Of a stretch of DNA of 64,000 bases, positions 50,916 to 62,660 are shown piece by piece. Made by a program: the position numbers and the translations under genes. The DNA is from Sipunculus nudus. Lineage: Eukaryota > Annelida > Sipuncula > Golfingiida > Sipunculidae. The notes beneath the pieces were generated by a model. That model searched no databases and had not been told where the DNA came from. It saw only the letters and a program-made list of their open reading frames with translations. Position 1 is the stretch's first letter; each line of letters begins with the position of its first letter. Location: NCBI GenBank assembly GCA_026874595.1, contig CM049311.1:7477676-7541675 (forward strand), written 5' to 3'.

Positions 50916-52302
50916 CCGTAGTATGAGTTTCGGAAAATATAAATATATAAAAATGCCTGAGTCCTTGATCCAGAGTGACAAACTGCTTTAATCTTCAGAA
51001 ATATAGGATTTCGGTTAAACCATTAATTTTTTAAGTAAATTTGATACATCAGCTGTTTCAACCAAGTCCTCAAACAGTTTTAACCAAGGAGTTTGAAAAC
51101 TTGGTACCTACACCTTTAAGATTAAATCTTTCGACATATATGATTCCTGTAAACACCTTAAATTCCGAAGTAATGCATATTTATCCTCAAATTTGAGGGT
51201 AAGTGCCCAAGGAGAGGGGACAAATATATATGTATTTTAAACTAGGAAACCAAACTCATTCGGGTTTAAATATTTTAAAAATTATGAAAGTGTTATAATA
51301 ATAAGTTTTACAAAGGCATGAACTTAATTGATAAATTAGGTATATTAATTACCGTGAGCTGGCAGTAACTGTCCCAAAAAGTATTAGGTCTTAAATGTTG
51401 CGACGGTGGAAATAAAGGGCGACCGGGCTCGTCTAATGTCACCTTGGAAGAGAATGATGCGGATCTACAGATTGTATGCCAGCACATACCCGTAGCATCT
51501 TATACAACAGGAAAATCACGCGATCCCTTGAAGTGAAAATAATCGCAATGTAAATAGAATAATCAGTGTGTATTCATAACTAACTGAAAATTAGATGTAG
51601 GAAGCTCAATTTGTCGTCCGGTGAGTTTTGTGACTTCTATTTGTGGTTTCATGATGCATGGTGGTGCAATAGATTTTGGACTAAGTATACACATTTTTTC
51701 AAGTCCGGTTGTTATTAATTACTATAGCTGACAACCATAATTAATTATGTAGTAACTGCAACTGCTGTTATAGTGGTTAGAATGCTACGCTTTTGATGTA
51801 TGGTTAACAATCAAACATTAATTCCGAATTGATAAAGGAAGGCAAGGTACCTGTATACATATATACATTTGAGAGGAAATCTGCTTAGGCATATCCTATT
51901 ACGTTACAATTAATATTTATGTGGTTATGCCACAAGAATAAATAAATATATATATATAACCAATTAACTTGTGCTAATACAGTCATGGGTTATATTGAAA
52001 ATTGATGAGTTGCAGGGCAACTCTAGTATTTTTACAGTATTATACTTTTTTGGGGGGAATTACTACAGTTTATACTTTTTTAATCCTTTTTTTCACGTAT
52101 TCTTTCTTTTTTTGGTTCAAATCACCGTCTTTAATTTTGTGATTTCAGACTGTTTCTGCATATATTAGGACAAGTGATACACACATGTCATCAATGTGTC
52201 ATAATATTAACATTTTATCAAGCGAAGATTTGCTGTCACCTTGCGAAGATATAATAAAATCGCTGAAAAAAATGAAAATATAAAAACCTTACCATATAGA
52301 GT

Positions 52303-52440
52303 GGAACCTGTCTGAAAGACCACCTGTCTAATAAGACCACCTGTCTATTAAGACCATCTGTCTATTAAGACCGTGAAGGAAAGCATTAACATTTCCATAA
52401 CAAGACCTGTGAATTAATACCACTTTTGGTCCCACGGTAG
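52303..52440. mobile_element. Second copy of the GTGGAACCTGTCTGAA element
   Basis: Shares GTGGAACCTGTCTGAA.GACC and repeats ACCACCTGTCTATTAAGACC-type units four times. The right inverted end is missing. Confidence 0.6.
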
Positions 52441-53837
52441 GGCTTATTCACTGCAACTGCAAACATCTGAAGCATGTGTAGGAGTCTCATATATAGTAAA
52501 ATTTGTTTGACATTTGTAGAATTATACATTAATCTATAAATCTTTCTAGTAATTTTTTAAACAATTTCATACTTTCTTTCTCGCAATTTTTTTTTTATTT
52601 TTCCTCATCCACAGTGGCAGCGTTTGGGACTGGAACTTCCCATATGTCATCGGTGGTAGACAAAAAGGAGAAGAAAGGTTTTAGGATTTTTCTTTAAATT
52701 GAATGTCTAAAAGATATTCTTTCTGCTCGTCAATAATTTAAGTAGTTATGCCTGACGTTCTTCATCCCATCCCCGAACGTCCGTCCCTTAAATTGCCCAA
52801 CAAACACATATGCTAAATATTTAGGGTATTTTCTCTTTTTTAAGTAATCATCTTTTAAGTAATCAGCTAATTTAACTAGAGATGTATATCTGCAGAATTC
52901 CGTTTCGGATCAGACTACGTGACGGTGACAGGACGGTACCATTTATATCCTTGTGACTACCGCACCTGCGGGTTTTGTGTGTGTAATCATCTATATACCC
53001 ATTGACGTGTCATAATCCAAAGGAACCAGGGAAAGACCAGCCTGCTTAGATTGAAAGGAATTGAGATAAAGTCTAATCCTTGTAAATTCCATATCTGAAC
53101 GTCATAAACATGTCATTGCCAAATATAAATCGATGTTATTTTGATAGGTAAATTTAAAGTACCTATATGCGGCAGTAGTAAACACGCCGATAACTATTCC
53201 CCCGAAGCTATCAATATGTGGTCTTGATGTTTAAACGAGCATGTAAGTGAAACTGGGGCTGTCTTTAATAGATTCATGGACATATTTCGGTCCTAAGAGA
53301 AGCAATTAATTATTCTTCAGCGTAAGAGATGCTAAAGTGCAATTAAAACCGTAAATACCTGTTACGGTGCTGATAATGGGTGATGGGTCTACTGCTGTAA
53401 AATCTTCGCCGTAAAAAGCTCCGGGACACAAGTGCGTGTGTTACCTCGGCTGCTCTTTTTTAGCGTATACCAGGAAGAAGAGTGTTACCATGGCACCGTG
53501 ATCCTTATCACTGAACTGGTTAAACGTATGGTCTCAGGCATGAGTGATAAGCAAACGTCATTTAATATAATAATTTTAAAGCAGGAACATACTAAAATTC
53601 TACTCAGTTTAACAGCGTGCATTAGGTCCCTGCAGAAGGTAGAGACATGTACTGAATAAACAGTCTATAGTGTAATATCGCAGAAGTATAGCATCGACCT
53701 CGTAAAGAAAAGAATTATTGGCACAATATGTTTTTCAATATTTCCGGACCAGTGGGTAGGTGTTGGAATGATAGCACTGGCAATACACATAAAACCGTCC
53801 GTATAAATTATATAAAAGACTAGAAATCTTCATTTCA

Positions 53838-54234
53838 AGGAATGCAAGCCTCCGCCATGTGTGTGTGTGTGTGGGGGGGGGGGGGGTCTCCCTATCGTGC
53901 GATGCTCCCCATTCCGTGTATGCATTCTGATTCTGTACATTTGAGAATATATTCCTTGATGACGTTCCTGGATGCGGATCATGTGAGGGAACCAGACCAA
54001 AATGCAATATGTTCTTCCCAGATTCATGCATGCGACTGTACATTTGTAAATATTTCTTGATGAGGCTCTTTTGAATCCGGATAAGATGCTGGATCCACAC
54101 CAAAATCTAATCGGTTCTTCCTTGACCCATTTCCGAAATTCCCTGAAAATTCTTGAAATTCTGTTTATGTAGTGTATAAACACACTCACACGCACACACG
54201 ATCAAAAATGAACGCATACCCTCCTTGTGGAGGT
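53838..54234 (+). mobile_element. Family E hairpin-ended repeat, plus-strand copy
   Basis: Head AAGGAATGCAAGCCTCCGCC, then a GT/G run (53859-53886), two ~103-bp tandem core units (marker CTGTACATTTG at 53933 and 54036, each followed by TTGATGA and ACCAAAAT), 'CCCTGAAAATTCTTGAAATT', a CA-rich microsatellite, and a terminal hairpin ACCTCC-TTGT-GGAGGT-like at 54217-54234. Homologous to the minus copy at 27808-28290, which has one core unit. Confidence 0.7.
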
Positions 54235-55137
54235 AATAACATAGAAAATGGTTAGAGGCAACAACCTATATCAGGATTCTTATCAAGCAATACAGTAATT
54301 GCTCGTCACGGTTTACTGGTTAGTACTACAACAATGGCTCCGAGCCTCGACAGGGACAACAGAAACAGACGTAAGTCGTAATGGAAAAAAAATTAGCCTT
54401 TGCATGAAATAAAAATCATATGTTTTTGATTCTTGTTACCTCATAAAGTTTAATAGATTATTCATTGGGTGTTAACGAGAGTTGAATAGGATGTTATTTT
54501 GGTATTATCCTAAGCTTCCACGAAATGATATCAAATCTGATAAGAACCTGGGTAAAGTTGCTGACAGACAAACCAAATAACCTAGAGCACAACATATTCT
54601 CCCTCTCACCACCTGACAGAGGTATAAAATAATAGCACATTGACTGGTGTGACAGGAGGATTAGCGTGTATAACCGTGGATAGTGATAACGACTCCCTGA
54701 TAAAAAATGGTTATAATTCCCTGGGCAGAGGAAGTAGGGTTTGCCGAGTGTAATGATCGATAAACAAAACCATATCTCATCTGATTGTGACCAGGAAAAC
54801 TTAAAACAAAGGATTGTCAAATCGCCAATTTTAGGGTCGTCAAATGGGTGTACCTAAAACAACAAAACATATTTTTTTTTATATATAGACAACACTTGTA
54901 GTAAAGTACATAGATGTACAGTGCACATACAACGACCAAGAATATCAGTACAAATTTCAAACAAGATATAACAATATACGATACATATACATACAACAAC
55001 AAAAATACATACAATTGACAGACCTAAAGACCAAGGTTGTCAAAATATTGAATTGACAACTCTCTAGGGTTGTCAAAAGGTTTTTCAAATGTTTGCCGTG
55101 ACTATATATGGATTGGCATGGATCTGTCATGGTCATC

Positions 55138-55182
55138 CTTCATTCATTCATTCATTCAGTCATTCATTCATTCATTCATTCA
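55138..55182. repeat. (CATT)n microsatellite
   Basis: About eleven CATT units with one CAGT variant. Confidence 0.95.
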
Positions 55183-56983
55183 TTTTCTCTCTCTCTACAT
55201 TTTCAAGTAAAACATTTATTTCTAAACATCAACTGGTATTGTATCAGATTTACGACTGATTATTCCTTGAAATGTAGACAAGTTTTTGTACGATTGTTTA
55301 TCAGTGTTTACGTAATGAGTGAGTGTGTGGCTTTATCGTATCGTCAACCTCCGCGGCATCCTCTCTGGCAAGTACTTTACCTCTCCAAGGTTCACGGCTA
55401 CCCACGTGACCATCACATACATCTTTTTGTGTAGCTGCACAGAGTGAGACTGTACCATTGGGTGGTTATGTCAAGTATACGCCATCAGCTGGGTCCTCCC
55501 GAAGTATGTCCAGAAGTAAAGTACAGGGATATGTCCTATCCTTCTCGCTTCTGACGTAATTGAAGAGGCGACAATATGGCTGAATATACGTTGCAATTTG
55601 TAACAAAGTATATTTTAGGGAAATCGTAGAACTGCACAAACGTCTATTCAAACGTTCACCACTGGCATTAAAGGAGACCTACAAAACCCACCTACCATTG
55701 GAAGGACAAGGGACAAGTCATCACAGGCAAAAGTTAAAGGGGCCTAATCACCTGTATAAACTAAAGGTAATCCCTTGGAGCATTCATCAAAATAGGCCAG
55801 AAAACGTAGATATTTCTGCACACAGTCTGCTTGTTTTGTTTATATCAACGTGTTTATCAGATGTGGGGGCTCGCCTAAATAATGAAAATAAATTCAATAA
55901 GGGCATCTGGCGGTAAGTCAGATAAGCCAGCGCTTTGCAAATGGCGTTATATAACAAGAGACCTTTCTACCTCCGCATATATGCAACCTAACACCTCAGG
56001 TTACATGTTTTTTCCGCTTGTCTACATTGCTGTATTTACAAACATGTTGTTGATAACAAGTTCAAACATCCTTCACGGAAGCCTTATCAGAACTTTTTGT
56101 AACCAGAATTACCCTTAGATCATTTATATATACACAGAGGAAGCCAAAAATCAAATAAACTCTCTGTCAAAAGTTAAGTGAATGGGCACCTTTAAGCAGC
56201 TTAACCACTGACCTCTTCACACGTGACACACATTGCAAGGACATGTATCTATGTTGATTATATGGCACCGTCCACATACTCATGAGTTTATGGTTTTGTT
56301 AAATTAACAACAAATTTATTTATATATTATCTGATTGCCAATCATTCTTATCTTATCTTAATAACAATATTTTCTATGTGAGATCATTTATTGTGAGAGT
56401 TATTTATTACTGTGTCTGCTGATTAAACGAGAATGGTTATAATAGGCTGCGTATGTTTGTGTTCATTTGTCAAGATATGTATTGATTTTAGCAAGAAAAA
56501 ATCAAATAAAAATATTGAATTTATTGTAATTGATATTTTTATTTCTTCATCTTTGTTATAAATGATCAGAAAATCCAGTTTTTATGCAATACTGACCTGT
56601 AGTCTCATACAGCTTCGATTCAAATGCAACCAAAACTGCTGAAAGAACGTGAAAATCTAAAATGGACATGCTATGTTTATGACATAAATATATCGGCTCA
56701 TCTTAAAACAGCATTAAAGATCTAAATATTTGAAATGGTTCCTATAATAAGGCCTATTCATAGATCGGATATGGTAAATATACACGAAATATGGTGTTTT
56801 CTTCTAAATTTAATGCTCTCTGTCCATATCGCGCTCTAAAATGGTTTAATACCATTAAATACACTGTTACTAATTCCTGTATTTTCACTTGGAAATTTAC
56901 AGTTGTTACAGTGTATTTTGAGGTATAATGATTTTTTTACAGTGTAATGTCAAGTATTTTGGTAGTGTACTGTATTGAGCGAA

Positions 56984-57532
56984 GGTGGCAGATTACTATC
57001 GCGAATGGTGGTCTTGGAACGCCGGGTGGCCTCAGGCCACCAGCCCGCTGTGCACCCTTTTCGATCTATTTTCTTCCGCCAATATCGTAAATAGTTCCAT
57101 GAAAGAACACCGAATTCAGACAATGATATTTTGTTAGTATACTTCTTTATAAATAGGTATTATACCTTTTTATAGGTATGATTCTGTATACCTTGATGGC
57201 CTAAGGACACAACATGTATAATGCTGTATACCCTGGTTCTCAGTTGACACCACATGTATAATGCTGTATACCCTGGTGACCTAAGGACACCACAGGTATG
57301 ATGCTGGTATATCACGGTGGCCCAGTGATAAACTAGGTATGATGCTGTTTATCCTGGTGGACGTCCACAGGTATAATCCTGTATGCCCCTGGTGGCCTGA
57401 GGACATCACATGTATAATGTTCTGTATCCTGGTGGCCTATTTGCAGAAACAGATCGATAAGGATGCACGGTGGGCTGGTGGTCTGAGGCCATCCGGTGTC
57501 CAAAGGCCACCATTCGCGATAGTTATCTGCCG
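56984..57532. repeat. ~85-bp inverted repeats enclosing a minisatellite
   Basis: The left arm (56984-57069) and right arm (57449-57532) are inverted copies, about 85% alike by eye. Shared blocks include GATTACTATCGCGAATGGTG (inverted as CACCATTCGCGATAGTTATC). Each arm carries its own near-palindrome GGTGGCCTCAGGCCACC. The middle (57175-57440) has five to six units of ~50-60 bp built on ATGTATAATGCTGTATACCC-TGGTG.CC. Confidence 0.75.
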
Positions 57533-57951
57533 CCTGCGTATTGAGCCATATACGTCATACGTGATACGCAGGCCTGATATTTTACCGTTAGCCAGCGAAA
57601 GGAGAAGACCACAAGGCCGAACTTTGGAATGAGTACAACAGCTTTTGACGATTTTTATCAAGTTGGTATAGTATGGTGATATCTATGTGAAAATTTAGGC
57701 TTTATCTATCGGCTTGCATATGAGATATAAATATTCTGTCAAATATTCTGTCACACTCAACTGGCGCTGTTATCATGAATTCAGAATTTTCATATTCATG
57801 TTGTTTCGTCCCAAGAGAATAGCCTTTACTGTACTATACAGTAGTCTATACTATACTCTTAGTAGTATAATGATATATATTACGATTTCCTCTGCTGCTC
57901 TCAATCTAGATTTAGATTCCACATCAGGTTTTCTTTTCAGGCCGAACAGAA

Positions 57952-57969
57952 CCCCCCCCCCCCCCCCCC
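57952..57969. repeat. Poly-C run
   Basis: About 18 consecutive C's. Confidence 0.95.
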
Positions 57970-60900
57970 GTAGCACTGTAATCTGTGCTCTTCAATACTC
58001 TAGGCTTTTTAATAGTAGACCTGGCTCATAAGAATGGACCCCTCTTAATATGATTGACACAATGTTGAATCCATATATTTGCTGATTGGCTGGCAATGTG
58101 GCTTGCAGGAATTGTAGTTTTCACTTACATTTATAAATCACCCTGAATATATATATATATACCTTGGTGAAAATTGGGTCCTCTAATCCTTTACACTGTA
58201 ACTGTTTTCCTTGAAACGTAACTCATAAAAATGTCATAGTACAAAATAAGTGGACATGAGGGGATGAAACGGACTATAGTAAACAGGGTAAGTCTTAGGC
58301 TGCATGTATACATTCCTTGACATATCAAGGGTTATAACATAGGTGGCAAGCAGGATAACTGTGTTTTTATTGAACAGAGTAGTTTATTCTGCAGCTAATT
58401 GTTATCCATATTTTAGAAGGTAAGGTTTATGGGGATATCACAATAAGATTATGATGTAAAATTACCACTGGATGGTGGGGTGTAGTGGTACCCAAAGGCT
58501 GCGTCGGCATACTATTGTTTTATTAAGATATATTTAGATAGGATAAAAAGTATTTATTCTTCAAATTGTTAAATTAATCAATGAATAGAAATCCATGTAA
58601 TACATTTACTTCGACACTGTTGAAACAAGTTAGAATTTCATTGAAATACAGGGTTTAGACGTTATCTGACATATTCATGCATGTTTTACGGCTACAATAG
58701 TTAATATGCTTACACACTTATCTGAAGGGAAATGGTAATTAATACGTAATTGCATGAAAAATAATACATGTATAATGTATAAACATATAAGATTTATATA
58801 CTGAGAAAAACTGTCCGGAAAAGTTAATATGCAAAACGTTTGAAAAATTTTCTATTGGTAGTTCCAATTAGCAATATATTTCATGTACTCAAAAGAACAA
58901 AAAAGGAATATATTAAAATGATATGTGCATTTACCCATAGATTATATCATTAACATAAAACAATCCAAATCAATAGCTATTGAATTATTATATAATTACG
59001 ACAATCGTATATAAACATGTGCCTTTTCATATTAGGGAAAGGTACGCAAGTCTCTAGAAAATCTAGAACAAATATGTAGAATATAAGGTGTACCACGGTC
59101 TTACTGAATAATATACATAAAATATGATAGCATTTTCTATATCCTGACTTTGAAAAAAATCAGGATTAATGAGTTTCATTATATCTTAAAAAACATGATC
59201 AAAATTTACTTGATTACTTGAGCCCATGCAACATTTTATATCAGTCTGTTGCAACATTTTAGATCAGTCCGTTGCCTAACGTCAACACCCTTTTAGGATA
59301 AAGGCGTATGTGTTATCCACCACTGAACTCCATTCGTGCTAAAAACTATCAGGTTGATAGTATTATGATCTTGTGATGTTGTGTAAATAGCCTTGTTGTT
59401 GTCGTAGCGCATACATTTCTTCTTCTCTTTGCCCCTGTAATGTAATTGTAATTTTTAACTACAAATTTGATTACCCTAATCAATTACTTAATTAACACGT
59501 CTTTAAAAAATTGTATTATTTATGATCGTTGTTATAATCCGGGCCTTATACAATTGGAAATTTACTTAAACGGCTATATGCACATTATTGGTATTTCTTT
59601 CATTATGTTAATAGAGAGAGAGCAAATTGGACGAGATAATTATAATGCCATCAAACCCATTATTCTCGAAATGTCAGTATTAATGTTTAAATTTCAGTAA
59701 CACTGAACACTTTATATAATCATACATAAAGGTGAGTTTTCGAAAACAAATAGACAACCAATCCTGACTTATTTTAAAAAAGTAATTGAAAAGAAGCATC
59801 TTACATGTAACAGGTATATCGTAACTGCACCTGGATTTCTTTGAATTCGACACATTCTTTCTGACAATAACCCTCGCTCAATGAATTCTTTTCATTTGGG
59901 TGACAAAGCGTCCTAAAGTAAAAAAAAAGAGCATAAAATGCCACATCATACGACCTCATTGCACTCGAAAGTGCCAAACATCTTTCCTAATTTTATTTTG
60001 AGCGAACACCGGGCATTTCATTTGGTCTCATGTATGTAGACAAATGTTTTACAGTTTATGAATAAAAAGGTCTGTGATCAAAATGATTGATTAATCCTTT
60101 TCATTGGTGTCAAGTATATCACTATTATTGAATGCTTTTCTAAGAGTAGCTTATGTGTCAGTCATTCTATGGATAAACTTTGCACAAGATAAAATAAATT
60201 TTTATAACCCTGTATTACCCCATAGAACCACAGGTACAGTATCATTGATTCTACCAGCACCCTTCTCTAATAAATAACAAAGAAATGTTGTTTGTAGCTG
60301 AGCAGATCCTAACATATTCTTCTTACAGTACAAGAAACAGGCGTCTTTACAACGGTTCTTTCTAATAGAATAATTGGCATAGGCTCATGTACTAAAACTA
60401 ATGGAGATGATCCAAATATGTATTTCTGATATTTTGGATATTTTTACACATTTTCTGATTAGTTCTCCAATCATATCATCAAAATTGGAAATATCAGTAA
60501 CATTCTCACAACTATGTTAAAAATATGAAACAAGATCCGATAATCTTAACTTTTAAACTTGATTTGTATTCGTCGTTTGTATAATATGCGTGATATTATC
60601 TGAAATTTAAGAAAGCATAAAATAATTCATCCCATCTATGTGTCTACATCCATGTGTCCATGGAAACTTTTTATGAGATCAGTAGTAATTTAATCTAATA
60701 TACTCTATGTTCATTCAAAACCTGATACTCTAATATGATAATGGGGGAATAAATTCAAATTAGGGTAAAAGTATCTCCAGGCATCACCACATTTCTATTA
60801 ATATTTTTAATACAATTTTATTTTGAATACATTTGTTTTTTTTTTTATCATCAATTCGCCGATAAAATTTGACATTTGAAATATCTAATTAGAATATATA

Positions 60901-61202
60901 AGATTTATTGGTAGTATATAAAAAGATCTTCAGTATATCAACCACAAATGTGGCTGTTACGTTACAGAATGTCTCCTGCTAACAAACATCGAGCTACATG
61001 ACAGCTGAACCAGCAGCACGACGGAGAGTAACCGATCGCTGTTGTATAGAAGGATTGCAGTTAGCTGTCCTCAATATTCACTATCATTAGTAAAATGGAG
61101 TAGAGAAATACATTGTCACTAATGATAGCATGTATTGCCTCGGGATTTGTTATGCTTGCAGGTCCTAGACAGGTTTATCCATTGTTTAGGAATAACAATG
61201 TA

Positions 61203-61208
61203 TTTATT
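61203..61208 (-). terminator. Polyadenylation signal of the MBL-fold gene
   Basis: AATAAA on the minus strand (TTTATT on plus), ~60 nt after the proposed stop codon. Confidence 0.5.
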
Positions 61209-61266
61209 TTTGACTTATTAATTTTAATGCATGTTTAATGAAAAGGTTGAGAAGCAAAAATCTCAG

Positions 61267-61384
61267 TCATGATACAGATCTTTTTTTTTCGTCAATTTTA
61301 TGTTCTGTTGATCTCATCAAAAGTGAAACTGGGTGTTTCAGCCCCAAATGTACATCTTCTGGAGCCAGCCTGACATTGTTAAGT
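61267..61384 (-). CDS. MBL-fold gene, probable last exon
   Basis: Phase-compatible (CG|A) after acceptor TATGACAG. Reads LNNVRLAPEDVHLGLKHPVS, then LLMRSTEHKIDEKKRSVS and stop. A polyadenylation signal AATAAA follows on the minus strand (61203-61208), about 60 nt past the stop. No family motif, so this rests on phase, splice site and poly-A signal. Confidence 0.6.
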
Positions 61385-62660
61385 CTGTCATATACAACTA
61401 AAAGCGTTAAAAATAGGACGAGTTGATATTCTAGGAAATATTGCAATAATCCGTCAATATCTTATATGTTATAGTTCTTATAAATTGTTCTTATCTGCCT
61501 TTTTAGGAAGTTGTATAGATCATATGCCTGGTTTATAACAAGCGTTTTAAAGCTTTATTATGTGAATCTTACACCATAAAGTACAGTTTTTTACCGGTAG
61601 GGGAGTACAACTTGGGCCGTTCAATGTGTTTTATTTTTAAATGTGTATTTCTAAGACATATTGAATTTTTCCTTTCAAATTACTCTTATTTCTGGGTGTT
61701 ATGGATTTTGTTGCATTCCTCACTCACCGGTAACCTTCTAGGGCATCACAGGCGGGATGTCCGTAATTAGAGTCTGGATCAGCTGAGACAATCACAGCCT
61801 TTGGCCCGACTGCGTTTCTAAAAAATTCTCGATTAGCACTGGAATTACTGCCATGATGGGAAACCTTGTAAACCGTTGAATTCAAAGTCATATATGGATG
61901 GTTTTGGTAGTATTGCACCATCTACAGAATATAATACAGTACATGTTTTTTTTTTTACTTTTCATCTGCCTTTTTCCTGATATAACCCATATCAATAGAA
62001 TAAACAAATATTATTTGTAACAGTATAGCATTTACAATGAAGCGTCATACCGTGTATGCATGATGTGTACCTTTTTTTGTAGTTGGACTCCCTCGAAATC
62101 TCCAGGCATCAGCACAGACACATCACCCCAAACAATTTTGAACACAATTGAATCCCGATTTGATGAATGATCCCTGCACCCCCCTTGGTTAGCAGCCAAA
62201 ACATAATCCATGTTATTAGGGCAAAGGTTAATTCTTGGACAGTCTCCCGTGTTGGCTGTACCACAGGATATGCCATTGTTAAAACGAATAACTTTTGTAC
62301 GTAGGTTTGAGTCATTTATCCACTCTTGTAACTTTTGGCCGGGTTCATTGGTAGGGATATTGCATGTTATGTAGATATTTACATCATCCCTCAAGGTGCC
62401 ATTTGGAAATACTTCCCGTAGAAGATTATAGTGATCCTGGTGGTTATGGGTCACCACAATGTTTCGAATCAGCTTTTCTTTCCCTTCCAGAAACCTCCGT
62501 ATATCTTGCGCTTTCCAAAACCGAGATCCCTTTTTAGAAGTGCTGCCCAGGTCCACGATCGTCAGATTCCCATCAGGACACTGTATAATTTGCCCATCAC
62601 CCTGACCGACTGGAAGCACGTAAAGATGGAGGTTGCCACGCGTTTCTTGGAGAGTTTGTG
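61267..62660 (-). CDS. Metallo-beta-lactamase-fold protein, ComEC/Rec2 C-terminal-domain-like (3' three exons)
   Basis: Family: MBL-fold hydrolases bind one or two metal ions in an HxHxDH site. The ComEC version in bacteria is tied to DNA uptake, and nuclease activity has been proposed. Seen: three minus-strand exons (62071-62660, 61728-61921, 61267-61384) with matching phases. Motifs in order: LPVGQGDGQIIQCPDGN, IVDLGST, the metal site THNHQDH, MPGDFEG, KVSHHGSNSS and DPDSNYGHP. The last two are the hallmark 'HHGS' and 'N-x-YGHP' of ComEC-type domains. The 5' exon(s) are missing: the first exon seen begins in phase 1 after an acceptor TTACTGCAG. The protein may be secreted or organelle-bound, but no N terminus is visible. 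Bacterial-like sequence with introns hints at old horizontal transfer (inference). Confidence 0.85.
61728..61921 (-). CDS. MBL-fold gene, exon with HHGS and YGHP motifs
   Basis: 194 nt; acceptor TATTCTGTAG, donor GTGAGTG. Contains YKVSHHGSNSSANREF, then VGPKAVIVSADPDSNYGHPA. Phase 0 in, 2 out. Confidence 0.9.
62071..62660 (-). CDS. MBL-fold gene, exon with the metal-binding HxHxDH site
   Basis: 590 nt. Begins QTLQETRGNLHLYVLPVGQG and runs to FEGVQLQKK at donor GTACAC. Contains VVTHNHQDHYN and MPGDFEG. Several cysteines in the middle (GISCG, GDCPR, NLCPN, GGCRD) could form disulfides, as in an extracellular protein. Confidence 0.88.

Larger units (their letters stand above)
48128..61266. other. 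Intergenic region, about 13 kb
   Basis: Lies between the 5' end of the ITPR-like gene and the 3' end of the MBL-fold gene. It should contain the ITPR-like promoter and any non-coding first exon. A pyrimidine-rich acceptor-like sequence sits at about 48186-48210 on the minus strand. Repeats found: family E (48299 fragment; 53838-54234), a palindromic element (50785-50915), a MITE relative (52303-52440), (CATT)n (55138-55182), an inverted-repeat/minisatellite unit (56984-57532) and a C-run (57952-57969). 58000-61200 is AT-rich with nothing recognised. No ORF here has coding-like features. Confidence 0.7.

Noticed and set aside
57339-57661. 97-codon plus frame and 74-codon minus frame
   Set aside because: Overlap the inverted-repeat arm and minisatellite; peptides are repeat-derived.
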